Positions 51,348-60,247 of a DNA stretch of 64,000 nt are shown here, one piece after another. Source of the DNA: Lachnospiraceae bacterium (GTDB lineage: Bacteria > Bacillota > Clostridia > Lachnospirales > Lachnospiraceae); contig JAUNDD010000001.1 in the NCBI GenBank assembly GCA_030526245.1, positions 20,857 through 84,856 of the forward strand, given 5' to 3'. The position numbers and the translations under genes were made by a program. The notes beneath the pieces are model-generated. The model made no database searches, was not told the DNA's origin, and was given only the letters and a program-made list of their open reading frames with translations. Every line of letters begins with the position of its first letter. The first letter of the stretch is position 1.

Positions 51348-52322
51348 ATGAAGAAGAGATTATCTGCTATTCTGGCCACCGCCGCTTCCGCTCTGATGCT
51401 CGCACTGGCCGCACCGGTCATCGCACCCACCGGGCAGACAACCGCCGAAGCTGCCGTGTTCAATACCTGGTCCGTTAAAGTAGACTCCGGGTATCTGGCT
51501 ATCCGCAACGCCAAGGCCTACGACAGCCGCAATGAGATCGGCAAGCTCTATACCGGCGACACAGTGCAGGTAACCGACACCTCCGACAGCCAGTACTGGT
51601 TCATCTATTCTCAGAAGACCAACCAGTTCGGCTATGTGAATAAGGATTATCTGGTCGCTACCAATCAGACCGCGGACCTGTATCAGGTGGATGTCAACAC
51701 CTTCCTGTCCCTGCGTGCCGGTGCCGCTTCCAATACCCAGGAGCTGGCCCGCTTAGGTGACGGTGTGGTGGTTGTCATCAACGGAAATAAGGGCTCCGAC
51801 TTCTGGAGTGCCTATGTACCGGCCAGCCGCCAGAACGGTTATGTCTACAGTCTCTATCTGGAGGATGTTCCGGGTAACGCCGCTGTCTCCAATGTATCCG
51901 GCTCGACTATGACCGTCACTGTGGCCTCCGGCTATCTGGCCCTGCGCAACGCCAAGGCCTATGACAGCCGCAACGAGATCGGCAAGCTTTACACCGGCGA
52001 TACGGTGCAGGTTCAGGATACCTCCGACAGCACCTACTGGTGGGTATACTCACCGAAGCACAACACCTCCGGTTACGTGAACAAGAACTATCTCACCGGC
52101 AACGCTGTTTCCGTAAAATCCGGAAACTCCTGGACTGTAAAGGTGGACTCCGGCTACCTGGCTCTGCGCAACGGCAAGGCCTTTGACAGTCGCAACGAGA
52201 TCGGCAAGCTCTACACCGGACAGACCGTACAGGTACAGGATACCTCCGACAGCACCTACTGGTGGGTATACGCTCCGTCACTGGGCAAGTCCGGTTATGT
52301 AAACCGCAATTATCTGTATTGA
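51348..52322 (+). CDS. Secreted protein with four SH3-like repeats
   Basis: A 324-residue secreted protein. A signal peptide (about 1-36, ending AEA-AV) is followed only by four bacterial SH3 (SH3b/SH3_3) repeats at residues about 40-104, 109-172, 187-250 and 260-324. Repeats 1, 3 and 4 are almost identical (YLALRNAKAYDSRNEIGKLY, then TVQVQDTSDS, then GYVN-K/R-NYL); repeat 2 is diverged. There is no catalytic domain. SH3b domains bind peptidoglycan, so a cell-wall bound or surface adhesive role fits. AGAGAGGTAACACT precedes the ATG. It is followed by its own terminator. Confidence 0.88.
   Translation: MKKRLSAILATAASALMLALAAPVIAPTGQTTAEAAVFNTWSVKVDSGYLAIRNAKAYDSRNEIGKLYTGDTVQVTDTSDSQYWFIYSQKTNQFGYVNKDYLVATNQTADLYQVDVNTFLSLRAGAASNTQELARLGDGVVVVINGNKGSDFWSAYVPASRQNGYVYSLYLEDVPGNAAVSNVSGSTMTVTVASGYLALRNAKAYDSRNEIGKLYTGDTVQVQDTSDSTYWWVYSPKHNTSGYVNKNYLTGNAVSVKSGNSWTVKVDSGYLALRNGKAFDSRNEIGKLYTGQTVQVQDTSDSTYWWVYAPSLGKSGYVNRNYLY
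51465..52319 (+). repeat. DNA direct repeats encoding the SH3 units
   Basis: Repeat units at 51465-51659, 51906-52097 and 52125-52319 share long near-identical stretches, for example the bases encoding DSRNEIGKLY. The unit at 51672-51863 is diverged. Confidence 0.8.
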
Positions 52323-52371
52323 CAGTTCATGCAGCGAGGGCATCCGTTTTGCGGACCCTCCGCTGATTTCT

Positions 52372-52399
52372 GTCCGATTTTTTATCGGCCCGCGGAAGA
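52372..52399. repeat. Dispersed 3' motif, copy C (partial)
   Basis: CCGATTTTTTATCGGCCCGC on the plus strand corresponds to the core of copies A (2711) and B (34695); the flanking AGGAAATC is diverged. Confidence 0.4.
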
Positions 52400-52425
52400 G
52401 CCCTTACGGTGTTTTCTGCGAAGCA

Positions 52426-52455
52426 AAGAGCCCGGGAGTTTCCTCCCGGGCTCTT
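52426..52455 (+). terminator. Terminator of the SH3-repeat gene
   Basis: AAGAGCCCGGGAG-tttc-CTCCCGGGCTCTT, a very stable stem 104 bases after the stop. There is no long T run, but the stem ends in CTCTT. Confidence 0.65.
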
Positions 52456-52487
52456 ATCATGTCCAAAACATTTCTGCAGTTCTCGCC

Positions 52488-52574
52488 ATTTCACCTCACA
52501 TGCGACAAATTCTATGAGCATCATCGCGCCAGCCACGCATGGCACGCAGAAAGATTTCACCTCATACGCGACAA
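52488..52574. repeat. Direct repeat of 21 bases
   Basis: ATTTCACCTCACATGCGACAA is not quoted in full elsewhere: 52488-52508 and 52554-52574 match at 19 of 21 positions, 66 bases apart, in the gap between the SH3 gene and the HAD gene. No other content is seen there except the hairpin below. Confidence 0.5.
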
Positions 52575-52586
52575 TAGCGGCAGGTC

Positions 52587-52610
52587 AATGATCCATTGTC
52601 CTGGATCATT
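52587..52610. terminator. Possible terminator of the HAD phosphatase gene
   Basis: AATGATCC-attgtcct-GGATCATT, an 8-base stem just downstream (minus direction) of the HAD gene stop, with only a weak T run. Confidence 0.45.
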
Positions 52611-52662
52611 TTGCATGTGTTGATTCGCTGCATTTCCCCTGCAATCTGTCCTATCTTTTGTC

Positions 52663-53316
52663 TTACTCACCAAGCAGCAGCTTCTCCAGCTGGGCTGCCT
52701 CATGGGCCAGCACCTTCGCGCCGCTGCCTTGCAGCACCTCTTCACTTCGAAAGCCCCAGGTCACTGCGATCAGATCCATACCGGCATTGGCTGCCGTAGA
52801 CGCATCCACCTCGGAATCTCCGATATACACCGCATCCTCCACCTGCAGGTCAAAGTGACGCAGACATTCAAACACACTGTCCGGCGCCGGCTTGCGGCGG
52901 ATGCCTTCCCGTTCTCCCACGGCAAAATCCAGCAGACCCTCAAAATAGTCCCGGCACAGAGACTGCACTGCAAAGTCTCCCTTGTTGGATACCACCGCCG
53001 TCTTCATGCCTGCCTCCCGGATCTTCCGGATCAGCTCCGGGATCCCCGGATAGGGACAGGTACGGTCGGCACAGTGGACAGCGTAATGGGTCTTGAAATC
53101 CTCAAAAACCCGATCCGTCATCGCCGGCAAGGTCCCCGTGGGCACCGCTTTCTCGATCAGGTTCCGGATGCCGTTGCCTACAAAGGCCCGCACCTCCTCC
53201 AGGTTGCGCCCCGGCAGTGCATTGGCCGCCAGCGCCGCATTGGTGCTGGCCGTCAGATCCTCCAGTGTATCCAGTATCGTTCCATCCAGGTCAAAAATCG
53301 CCAGTCTATACTTCAT
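52663..53316 (-). CDS. HAD-superfamily phosphatase (phosphoglycolate phosphatase-like)
   Basis: A 217-residue HAD hydrolase. Motif I is FDLDGTILDT (nucleophile Asp, acid Asp two on), motif II is VVSNKG, motif III has the Lys of RRKPAPD, motif IV is YIGDSEVDA. A helical cap domain lies between motifs I and II. This is the Gph/PgmB subgroup that dephosphorylates small phosphates such as phosphoglycolate or sugar phosphates. GGAGTTGAAAAG precedes ATG 53316. It is divergently oriented to DegV and stands alone. Confidence 0.91.
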   Translation of the reverse strand: MKYRLAIFDLDGTILDTLEDLTASTNAALAANALPGRNLEEVRAFVGNGIRNLIEKAVPTGTLPAMTDRVFEDFKTHYAVHCADRTCPYPGIPELIRKIREAGMKTAVVSNKGDFAVQSLCRDYFEGLLDFAVGEREGIRRKPAPDSVFECLRHFDLQVEDAVYIGDSEVDASTAANAGMDLIAVTWGFRSEEVLQGSGAKVLAHEAAQLEKLLLGE

Positions 53317-53347
53317 CTTTTCAACTCCTGCCAATCATTTACTATCA

Positions 53348-53367
53348 CACGCTAGCCGCTTTGCGGC
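53348..53367. repeat. Second copy of the 20-base palindromic repeat
   Basis: CACGCTAGCCGCTTTGCGGC is identical to 34659-34678. Here it forms the hairpin TAGCCGC-ttt-GCGGCTA. The rest of 53317-53633 contains only a weak candidate promoter (TTGATT-16-TATGTT on the minus strand, 53390-53417). Confidence 0.6.
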
Positions 53368-53633
53368 TACACCATTCACACTATCCTCCAACATACACTT
53401 TCCCAGCAGAAAATCAACATTCTTCTCAGATTTTAATGGACTTTTTTCCGCTTATCAACTATCATTACCCTGTTTGACCAGATTTAGATGTTACACTTTC
53501 GGGCTTTTTGTCACATTTCGGTTCTGTCAGGCAGCCGCAGGAAGCCGGTGCTTCTTCCGGCCATATCTTACTTTCGCCGCGCCTGTCCATCCCGACACCA
53601 GAGCCCGCCCACATTCATACACACGGAGGCTAT

Positions 53634-54506
53634 ATGAATTACGAAATCATTTCTGATCTTTCCATCGATATCGACGCAGACTTTGCCCGCGCTCATCAGG
53701 TCGGTTATCTGCCCATGAATTTCAGCGTCGGCGAGGAGACCCTCTGCTGCAGCGAACCGGCCACCGCCGAAGCCATGCACACCTACTACGATCAGCTGCG
53801 TGCCAAGGTACCCACCTCCACCAGCCAGATCACTCCATACCAGTACGAGCAGTTCTTTACTCCGTATCTGGAGCAGGGCAAGGCGATCCTGTATATTTCT
53901 CTGTCCAGCGGTCTGAGCCGTACCTACGAGGCGGCACTGCATGCCGCGAACACACTGAAGGAGCGCTTCCCGGAGGCACAGATCGAAGTCGTGGACAGTC
54001 TGGGTGCCACCGGCGGAATGGGTCTGCTCACCGAGTCCGCCTGCCTGAACCGTGAAAACGGCATGAGCCTGGAGGAGAATGCCCAGTGGCTTCGCCAGAG
54101 AGCTTCCTACATCAATTACTACTTCAAGGTCGAGGATCTGATGTACTTAAAGCGGGGCGGCCGCATCTCCGCCACCACCGCGGTCATGGGCACGGCCCTG
54201 CAGATCCGTCCCATCCTGACCATCGCCGGCGACGGATCCTTAAGCACCATCGCCAAGAAGCGCGGCAAGAATGCCAGCATGCAGTATCTGCTGGATCAGC
54301 TGTGTGCTTCCTTTGATCCCTCCATCAGCGAAGTGGTCTACATCAGCTGCGCCGACTGCGTCAGCGATGCCGAAAAGCTTAAGTCCATGGTGCTGGAGAA
54401 GCTGCCCCAGGCTCAGGTGAAGATCACCTCCTTAAGCCCCATCATCGGTGCCCATACCGGCCCGGATATGCTGGCGATCATCTATTACGGAGCCAAGCGG
54501 GTATAA
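53634..54506 (+). CDS. degV: DegV family fatty-acid-binding protein
   Basis: A 290-residue DegV protein (FakB-like). Blocks EIISDLSIDIDADF near the N-terminus, TSTSQITPYQYEQFF, YISLSSGLSRTYEAA and KVEDLMYLKRGGRIS are family hallmarks; the C-terminus SPIIGAHTGPDMLAIIYYG matches as well. It binds a fatty acid for phosphorylation by a FakA-type kinase. ATG 53634 is preceded by CACGGAGGCTAT; the reading frame is open for 42 codons upstream but that part shows no homology. It is closed by the bidirectional terminator at 54511. Confidence 0.93.
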   Translation: MNYEIISDLSIDIDADFARAHQVGYLPMNFSVGEETLCCSEPATAEAMHTYYDQLRAKVPTSTSQITPYQYEQFFTPYLEQGKAILYISLSSGLSRTYEAALHAANTLKERFPEAQIEVVDSLGATGGMGLLTESACLNRENGMSLEENAQWLRQRASYINYYFKVEDLMYLKRGGRISATTAVMGTALQIRPILTIAGDGSLSTIAKKRGKNASMQYLLDQLCASFDPSISEVVYISCADCVSDAEKLKSMVLEKLPQAQVKITSLSPIIGAHTGPDMLAIIYYGAKRV

Positions 54507-54510
54507 AAGC

Positions 54511-54548
54511 CAAAAGAGGCTGTCGCAAAAATGCGGCAGCCTCTTTTT
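54511..54548. terminator. Bidirectional terminator between degV and oppA
   Basis: AAAAGAGGCTG-t-CGC-aaaaat-GCG-g-CAGCCTCTTTTT, an 8+3 base stem with five Ts on the plus side and AAAAG on the other. Confidence 0.9.
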
Positions 54549-54578
54549 CATTATACTTTTTTGTTCAAAGGATCCGAA

Positions 54579-56105
54579 TTACTCAGCCCACTTGTAATCG
54601 AAGATCTGATAGGTCTTCGGATAATCGGTCACGATCTTGCTGGTGTGCGGGAATGCGGTGGTCACGTTGTACAGCGGAACGAAGGGCATATCTTCCAGAT
54701 ACTTGTCGATGATCTGCTTGAAGATCTCCTTACGTGCTTCTGCATCGGTCTCTGCACGGGAAGCATCCACCAGGGCATCCATATCCTCGTTGATGTAGTA
54801 CTCGTTGTTCGGGGAACCTGCGTTGGCAGAGTATACAAGACCGCCGAGAACCTCATCCATATCGTAAGCCTGACCTACCCATGCCAGCGGGAAGATGGTC
54901 AGCTCTTCCTTCATCAGCTCATCCAGGAACTGGGAACGCTCCTCCGGCTGGCAGGTTGCGTTCAGGCCGATGTTCTGCAGAACCGCCTGCAGCCATACAC
55001 CGATGGTAGCGTAGGGCTCGGTGTTGTAGGACTTAACAACAACTTCAGCACCTTCCATGCCGCACTCGGCAACCAGAGCCTTTGCCTTTTCAATATCCTG
55101 GGTGTAATCGATGTTTACTTCGTAATCGGTCGGGTTACCGCTCATCAGCTCACCGATATCGCCCGGGTAACGGACAACGGTTCCCAGACCGTCTGCAGCA
55201 ACCATCAGAGCTTCCTCTGCGTTGATGGCGTAAGCAACTGCCTGACGCATTCTGACATCGGAGAAGATGCCGTCCTTGCAGTACATGTAGATGGACTCGT
55301 TACGTCCGCTGGAGAACTCCTCGATGGTGATGTTCGGGTCTGCTGCCAGCGTGGTGTAAGCGGTACCGGAAATCGCGGAGTAGCTCAGATCCAGCTCGCC
55401 GGTCTGCAGTGCAACGACGGTTGCGTTGGTATCCAGCATCTCGTGGTAAACGATGGTCTCGATGGCCGGCTCGCCGCGATAGTATTCCGGATTAGCAACC
55501 ATGGTGATGGATACATCCGGAACCCACTCGGTCAGAGTGTAGGCACCGCAGCTTAAGGTGGTCTCTACGCTGGTACCGTAGTCATCACCGAACTTTTCAA
55601 CGCCGTGTGCCGGCTGGATGGCTGCATACATCGGGATGGCGATGTTGGACAGGAATACCACATTGGGCTTGTTCAGGGTGATCTTAACGGTGTAGTCATC
55701 AATCTTTTCGGTGGTGTCCACTACGCTGCCTACCACGCCGAAACCGGCTGCTTCCTTCAGCATGTTGAAGGTGTAAACTACGTCGTCAGCGGTAACCGGC
55801 TCACCGTCGGACCACTTCAGGGTGTCTCTTAAGTGGAAGGTATATTCCTTGGCATCATCGCTGACTTCCCAGGTCTCAGCCAGACGTCCCTCCAGCTCAC
55901 CGTCCTTGTTCTTGGCGATCAGGGTCTCGGTGGTCTGAGAGTAAACGATACCTGCCGGGATCTCCGGTACGTGCTTGGTCTGGATCAGAGCATCCGGAAT
56001 AGCCGTGTAGGCGATATTGATGGTTCCTTCGCTGGCCATGGCGGCACCTGCTGCCATGATGGCGCAGCCTGCTGTCAGCATGGCTGTTTTGAACATTCTG
56101 TTCAT
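54579..56105 (-). CDS. oppA: Peptide ABC transporter substrate-binding protein (SBP_bac_5)
   Basis: A 508-residue binding protein of the DppA/OppA family. Family blocks are EIPAGIVYSQTTETL, LAETWEVSDDAKEYTFHLRD, KWSDGEPVTADDVVYTF and the C-terminal ITA-type TAFPHTSKIV. The signal ends AMA-SE; a cysteine at residue 14 lies too early and lacks the Leu at -3 of a lipobox. It delivers peptides (or nickel or other ligands; unknown) to OppBCDF. AAGGAGGAAAAAACT precedes the ATG. It is the last gene of the peptide operon. Confidence 0.93.
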   Translation of the reverse strand: MNRMFKTAMLTAGCAIMAAGAAMASEGTINIAYTAIPDALIQTKHVPEIPAGIVYSQTTETLIAKNKDGELEGRLAETWEVSDDAKEYTFHLRDTLKWSDGEPVTADDVVYTFNMLKEAAGFGVVGSVVDTTEKIDDYTVKITLNKPNVVFLSNIAIPMYAAIQPAHGVEKFGDDYGTSVETTLSCGAYTLTEWVPDVSITMVANPEYYRGEPAIETIVYHEMLDTNATVVALQTGELDLSYSAISGTAYTTLAADPNITIEEFSSGRNESIYMYCKDGIFSDVRMRQAVAYAINAEEALMVAADGLGTVVRYPGDIGELMSGNPTDYEVNIDYTQDIEKAKALVAECGMEGAEVVVKSYNTEPYATIGVWLQAVLQNIGLNATCQPEERSQFLDELMKEELTIFPLAWVGQAYDMDEVLGGLVYSANAGSPNNEYYINEDMDALVDASRAETDAEARKEIFKQIIDKYLEDMPFVPLYNVTTAFPHTSKIVTDYPKTYQIFDYKWAE

Positions 56106-56315
56106 AGTTTTTTCCTCCTTGTATATATCTTCATACAGTGTTTTCCCGACCCGTTCCGGTCATCCGCTCTCGCACGGACTCTGCGCCTGTGCGGCGGCTT
56201 CACCAGCCGAAGGGTTACTGTACAAGGTCACATAGATCACAGGTCAGTCGTTCATATCTTAAATAACCAGACGGACTACCTGCTTTCCCCATGGTGCAGA
56301 TTTAAACTTGACGTA

Positions 56316-57266
56316 TCAGTTATACAGCACGCAGGCCACCTGATGGCCCTCACCCACATCCTTCAGCGGCAGATCCGCCTTCGTGCAGGCCTCGGTGCAG
56401 TATTTGCAGCGCGTTGCAAACCGGCAGCCCGGCTTGGGATTGATGGGGTTGGAGACCTCACCGCGGATGACCTCCCGGTTCATCTCGGCCCCCAGTACCG
56501 GCTGCGGGATCGCTGCCAGCAGCGCCTGGGTGTAGGGGTGCATGGGCTTGGCGAAAAGCTCTTTCGCCGGCGCCTTCTCCACACACTGTCCCAGATACAT
56601 GACCATGATCTCATCGGACATGTGGCGTACCACGGACAGGTCATGGGTAATGAACATATAGGTCAGTCCCATCTCCTCCTGCATATCCATCAGCAGATTG
56701 ATGATCTGCGCCTGGATGGATACGTCCAGCGCGGACACCGGCTCATCACAGACGATGAACTTCGGGTTCAGCGCCAGGGCCCGGGCAATGCCCACTCGCT
56801 GGCGGCGGCCGCCGTCCATCTCGTGAGGGTAGGCATTGATGAAGCGCAGGTCCAGTCCCACCTTTTCCATCAGGTAGAGGACACGGTCCAGCAGCTCACC
56901 CTTGGTCTTATAAACACGATGCATCTGCAGGGGCTCCGCAATCAGCTGGAATACCGACATTCTCGGATTTAAGCTGGAATAGGGATCCTGGAAGATGATC
57001 TGCATTTCCTTGGTATATTTCTTGCGCTCCGAAGCGCTCAGCTTTGTCAGATCCTTTCCTTCAAACAGGATCTGACCGCCGGTGGCCGGCTGCAGTCCCA
57101 GTACGGTACGTCCCAAGGTGGACTTACCGCAGCCGCTCTCGCCTACCACGCCCAGGGTCTTGCCGGCGTCGATGCTTAAGTTGACACCGTCCACTGCGTG
57201 CAGCTGCTCTGTTTTGGAGATACGGAAATATTTCTTCAGATCGACTGTTTTGATCAGCTCGGACAT
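56316..57266 (-). CDS. oppF: Oligopeptide ABC transporter ATP-binding protein OppF
   Basis: A 316-residue ABC ATPase. Walker A is GESGCGKST, signature DGGRRQRV (a variant of LSGGQ), Walker B IVCDEPVSALD and switch His in THDLS. The C-terminal GCRFATRCKYCTEAC is the oligopeptide-ATPase extension with four cysteines, which often holds a 4Fe-4S cluster. It starts one base after the OppD stop. It energises uptake with OppD. Confidence 0.94.
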   Translation of the reverse strand: MSELIKTVDLKKYFRISKTEQLHAVDGVNLSIDAGKTLGVVGESGCGKSTLGRTVLGLQPATGGQILFEGKDLTKLSASERKKYTKEMQIIFQDPYSSLNPRMSVFQLIAEPLQMHRVYKTKGELLDRVLYLMEKVGLDLRFINAYPHEMDGGRRQRVGIARALALNPKFIVCDEPVSALDVSIQAQIINLLMDMQEEMGLTYMFITHDLSVVRHMSDEIMVMYLGQCVEKAPAKELFAKPMHPYTQALLAAIPQPVLGAEMNREVIRGEVSNPINPKPGCRFATRCKYCTEACTKADLPLKDVGEGHQVACVLYN

Positions 57267-57267
57267 A

Positions 57268-58263
57268 TTACTTTCCCTCTCCTTTCATCAGATTGCAGCG
57301 GATCATGTGCTCGCCATCCCGGTAGATGTACATCTCTCCGTCCTTTTTGCAGCCTTCTGTGCACTGCTTGCAGCGCGGATTGAAGTGACAGCCCGTGGGC
57401 AGGTTGGCCGGATCGGGCATCAGTCCGTCAATGGGCTTCAGTCTCGTACTCTCACCCACCAGGGACGGAATGGCGTCAAACAGGCCGATGGTGTAGGGAT
57501 GATGGGGCTTTTCCCGGTCAAAGATATCCTCGATGCGGCCGTATTCCACGATCTCACCGGCATACATGACCGCCACCTTGTCACAGGTCTGGGCCACGAC
57601 ACCCAGATCGTGGGTGATCATGATCATAGAAGTGGAAAGCTTTTCCTTCAGCTCCCGCATCAGGTTCAGCACCTGGGCCTGAATGGTCACATCCAGAGCC
57701 GTGGTGGGCTCATCGGCGATCAGCAGCAGCGGTTCACAGGCCAGCGCGATGGCGATAACGATACGCTGCTTCATGCCGCCGGAAAACTCGTGGGGGTAGT
57801 TGATCTTACGCTTGGCCGGGATACCTACCAGCTCCAGCAGCTCGTCCACTCTCGCCTCCAGCTCCTGCTTGCTCTTGTTGTTTACGTTGTGGATATCCAG
57901 AGACTCGTAGATCTGCTCGCCCACCGTCATCAGCGGATTTAAGGCCGTCATCGGATCCTGGAAGATCATGGAGATGCAGGCTCCCCGGATCAGACGCATC
58001 TCCGCCTGACTCTTGCCGATGAGCTCGTCTCCGTTATACATAATGCTGCTGCCCTTTTTGATCTCTCCGGTCTTTTCCGGAAGCAGCTGCATGATGCTCA
58101 GCGCCGTGGTGGTCTTGCCCGCACCGGTCTCGCCCACCAGGCCCAGCGTTTCCTTCTCATGGATGGTAAAGCTGATATCGTTGACAGCCTTTACCACTCC
58201 GGCTTCCGTGTTATAGACGGCGGACAGATTTTTTACTTCCAATACTTTCTTACTGTTTTCCAT
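57268..58263 (-). CDS. oppD: Oligopeptide ABC transporter ATP-binding protein OppD
   Basis: A 331-residue ABC ATPase. Walker A is GETGAGKTT, signature FSGGMKQRI, Walker [13 protein letters not shown] and switch His in THDLGVVA. The C-terminal [14 protein letters not shown] again carries the Cys-rich oligopeptide extension. It pairs with OppF. Its ATG is 11 bases after oppC. Confidence 0.94.
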   Translation of the reverse strand: MENSKKVLEVKNLSAVYNTEAGVVKAVNDISFTIHEKETLGLVGETGAGKTTTALSIMQLLPEKTGEIKKGSSIMYNGDELIGKSQAEMRLIRGACISMIFQDPMTALNPLMTVGEQIYESLDIHNVNNKSKQELEARVDELLELVGIPAKRKINYPHEFSGGMKQRIVIAIALACEPLLLIADEPTTALDVTIQAQVLNLMRELKEKLSTSMIMITHDLGVVAQTCDKVAVMYAGEIVEYGRIEDIFDREKPHHPYTIGLFDAIPSLVGESTRLKPIDGLMPDPANLPTGCHFNPRCKQCTEGCKKDGEMYIYRDGEHMIRCNLMKGEGK

Positions 58264-58274
58264 CTATACTCACC

Positions 58275-59153
58275 TCAGTCTTTTAATTTCGGGTCCAGTG
58301 CATCGCGCAGTCCGTCACCCATCAGGTTCAGTGCCAGAGCGGTCAGACCGATGGCAACACCCGGGAAGATAACGATATGCGGATACATGGTCATAAACTG
58401 TTTTCCTTCATTCAGCATGGCACCCCATTCCGGTGTCGGCGGCTGGATACCCATACCGATAAAGCTGATACCGGCCGCATTCAGGATCATGGTACCAACG
58501 GCCATGGTGGCCTGCACGATGATCGGTCCGATGGCATTCGGAATGACGTGCTTGCAGATGATCTTGTAGCTCGGCGTTCCGCAGGCCTTGGCCGCTTCGA
58601 TATAATCCTGTCCCACAACGGAAAGGATCGCCGCCCGGACGATACGCATGTAATGCGGAATGTTGGCGATCATCATCGCCAGCAGGACGTTCACCAGGCT
58701 GTTGCCCAGTGCGGTGACCAGTGTCAGTACCAGCAGCATCAGCGGAATACTCATGACGGTATCCAGCACACGGCCGATGATGGTATCCAGCCAGCCGCCG
58801 TAGTAGCCGGCGATGGCGCCCAGCAGGCCGCCCAGGGTAATACCGATGGCCACGGCACCGATACCTACCAGCAGAGAATTGCGGGAACCATGGATGATAC
58901 GGGCCGCAATGTCACGTCCGAAGTTGTCGGTACCGAAAATGTGGGCACCGCTCGGTCCCTGGAGACGCTCCAGGATATTCTGCGCCAGGGCCGTATCGTA
59001 GGATACGATCAGGTCTGCGAAGATCACTACCAGCATGATCACCGCAAAGATCACCAGGCCCAGGACCGCTGTCTTATTCTTTAAAAAGCGATGCCAGATC
59101 TCCTTGGCCTGGCTCTGCTTTTTCAGATTGATCTTAACGTTTTTTTCTCCCAT
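58275..59153 (-). CDS. oppC: Oligopeptide ABC transporter permease OppC
   Basis: A 292-residue permease of the DppC type, with an N-terminal cytoplasmic tail, then six membrane segments. Blocks GAHIFGTDNFGRDIAARI and the EAA loop VVGQDYIEAAKACGTPSYKII are clear. ATG 59153 is used, preceded by AGTGAGGGGAAGAGCA; an in-frame codon five residues upstream has no better site. Forms the channel with OppB. Confidence 0.94.
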   Translation of the reverse strand: MGEKNVKINLKKQSQAKEIWHRFLKNKTAVLGLVIFAVIMLVVIFADLIVSYDTALAQNILERLQGPSGAHIFGTDNFGRDIAARIIHGSRNSLLVGIGAVAIGITLGGLLGAIAGYYGGWLDTIIGRVLDTVMSIPLMLLVLTLVTALGNSLVNVLLAMMIANIPHYMRIVRAAILSVVGQDYIEAAKACGTPSYKIICKHVIPNAIGPIIVQATMAVGTMILNAAGISFIGMGIQPPTPEWGAMLNEGKQFMTMYPHIVIFPGVAIGLTALALNLMGDGLRDALDPKLKD

Positions 59154-59168
59154 TGCTCTTCCCCTCAC

Positions 59169-60101
59169 TTATTTTCTCGTATATCTCGATTTGATTCGGG
59201 GATCGATGTACGCATACATAACATCCACGACCAGCATGATCAGTGCAAAGAAGGTCGCCAGCATCACCGTTGCTCCGGTAACCAGGGGTACATCCTTCAT
59301 ACGGATCGCCTCGATGATCAGGGAGCCGACACCCGGCAGGGTAAATACGGTCTCAATGGTGACCGTGCCGCCCAGGGAGGCACCGAAGTTGATGCCCATG
59401 ATGGTGATCACCGGCAGGAGCGCGTTGCGCAGCGCATGCTGGATGATGACCTTGCTCTCCTTCTGACCCTTGGCCCGGGCGGTACGGATATAGTCCGCAC
59501 GGATCACCTCCAGCATGGAGGTACGGGTCATACGCAGCTGGGAAGCCATCAGCGGACAGGCCGCCGTGATCCAGGGCAGGATGAAATGCTTCAGATCGCC
59601 GGCACCGAACGAGGGCAGCCATCTCAGATATAATGAGAAGAACAGGATCAGCATCATACCGATCCAGAAGCCCGGGAAGGATGCCAGCGCCATGGCAATG
59701 GTGGTTCCGGCAAAGTCCAGGAAGCTGTACTGCTTCACGGCGGACAGGATACCAAACAGAATACCTACGATAGAACCGATCAGGATGGATCCGATGGCCA
59801 GGGTCGCGGTCACCGGCAGTCTGGACAGCAGCTCGCCCATGACCGGACGGCCCGTCTTCCAGGAATTGCCAAGATCTCCCTGACACAGGTCAACCACATA
59901 GTTCACATATCGAACCGGGAAGGGATCATTAAAGCCCAGCTCCTCGTTCTTTGCCTCGATCTCCTCTCTGGAGGCCTGTTCGCCCAGAATCAGCGTTCCC
60001 GGATCACCCGGTGTCAGATTCATGATGAACAGTACGATGAACACCACCGCCAGAAGAGTCGGAATGAGGACTAAAATTCGTCTGCCTATATACTTAAGCA
60101 T
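59169..60101 (-). CDS. oppB: Oligopeptide ABC transporter permease OppB
   Basis: A 310-residue permease with six membrane segments. N-terminal MLKYIGRRILVLIPTLLAVV, a typical DppB start, is followed by NLTPGDPG, and the EAA loop is IRADYIRTARAKGQKESKVI. AGAAGGAGAGTATC precedes the ATG. It is the first of the transporter genes after the M24 peptidase. Confidence 0.94.
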   Translation of the reverse strand: MLKYIGRRILVLIPTLLAVVFIVLFIMNLTPGDPGTLILGEQASREEIEAKNEELGFNDPFPVRYVNYVVDLCQGDLGNSWKTGRPVMGELLSRLPVTATLAIGSILIGSIVGILFGILSAVKQYSFLDFAGTTIAMALASFPGFWIGMMLILFFSLYLRWLPSFGAGDLKHFILPWITAACPLMASQLRMTRTSMLEVIRADYIRTARAKGQKESKVIIQHALRNALLPVITIMGINFGASLGGTVTIETVFTLPGVGSLIIEAIRMKDVPLVTGATVMLATFFALIMLVVDVMYAYIDPRIKSRYTRK

Positions 60102-60204
60102 GATACTCTCCTTCTATTCTTTTTTCATTTCCGGTCAGACAGCCGTCCTTTCGACCGATGGTCAGACCCTGCATGCGCACCGCCGCAGGCTAAAACCCTT
60201 CAGC

Positions 60205-60229
60205 CCGGATCTGCCCCGGGGCAGTCCGG
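60205..60229 (-). other. GC-rich intercistronic hairpin before oppB
   Basis: CCGGA-t-CTGCCC-cg-GGGCAG-t-CCGG(A), a stem of about 11 pairs, in the gap between the M24 peptidase and oppB genes. There is no T tract, so processing or stability rather than termination. Confidence 0.5.
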
Positions 60230-60247
60230 CTGTCGAACCGAAACGGC

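Noticed and set aside
51906-52319. CRISPR-like spaced repeats
   Set aside because: The repeats are in frame within a secreted SH3 protein and encode folded domains. No cas genes are present.
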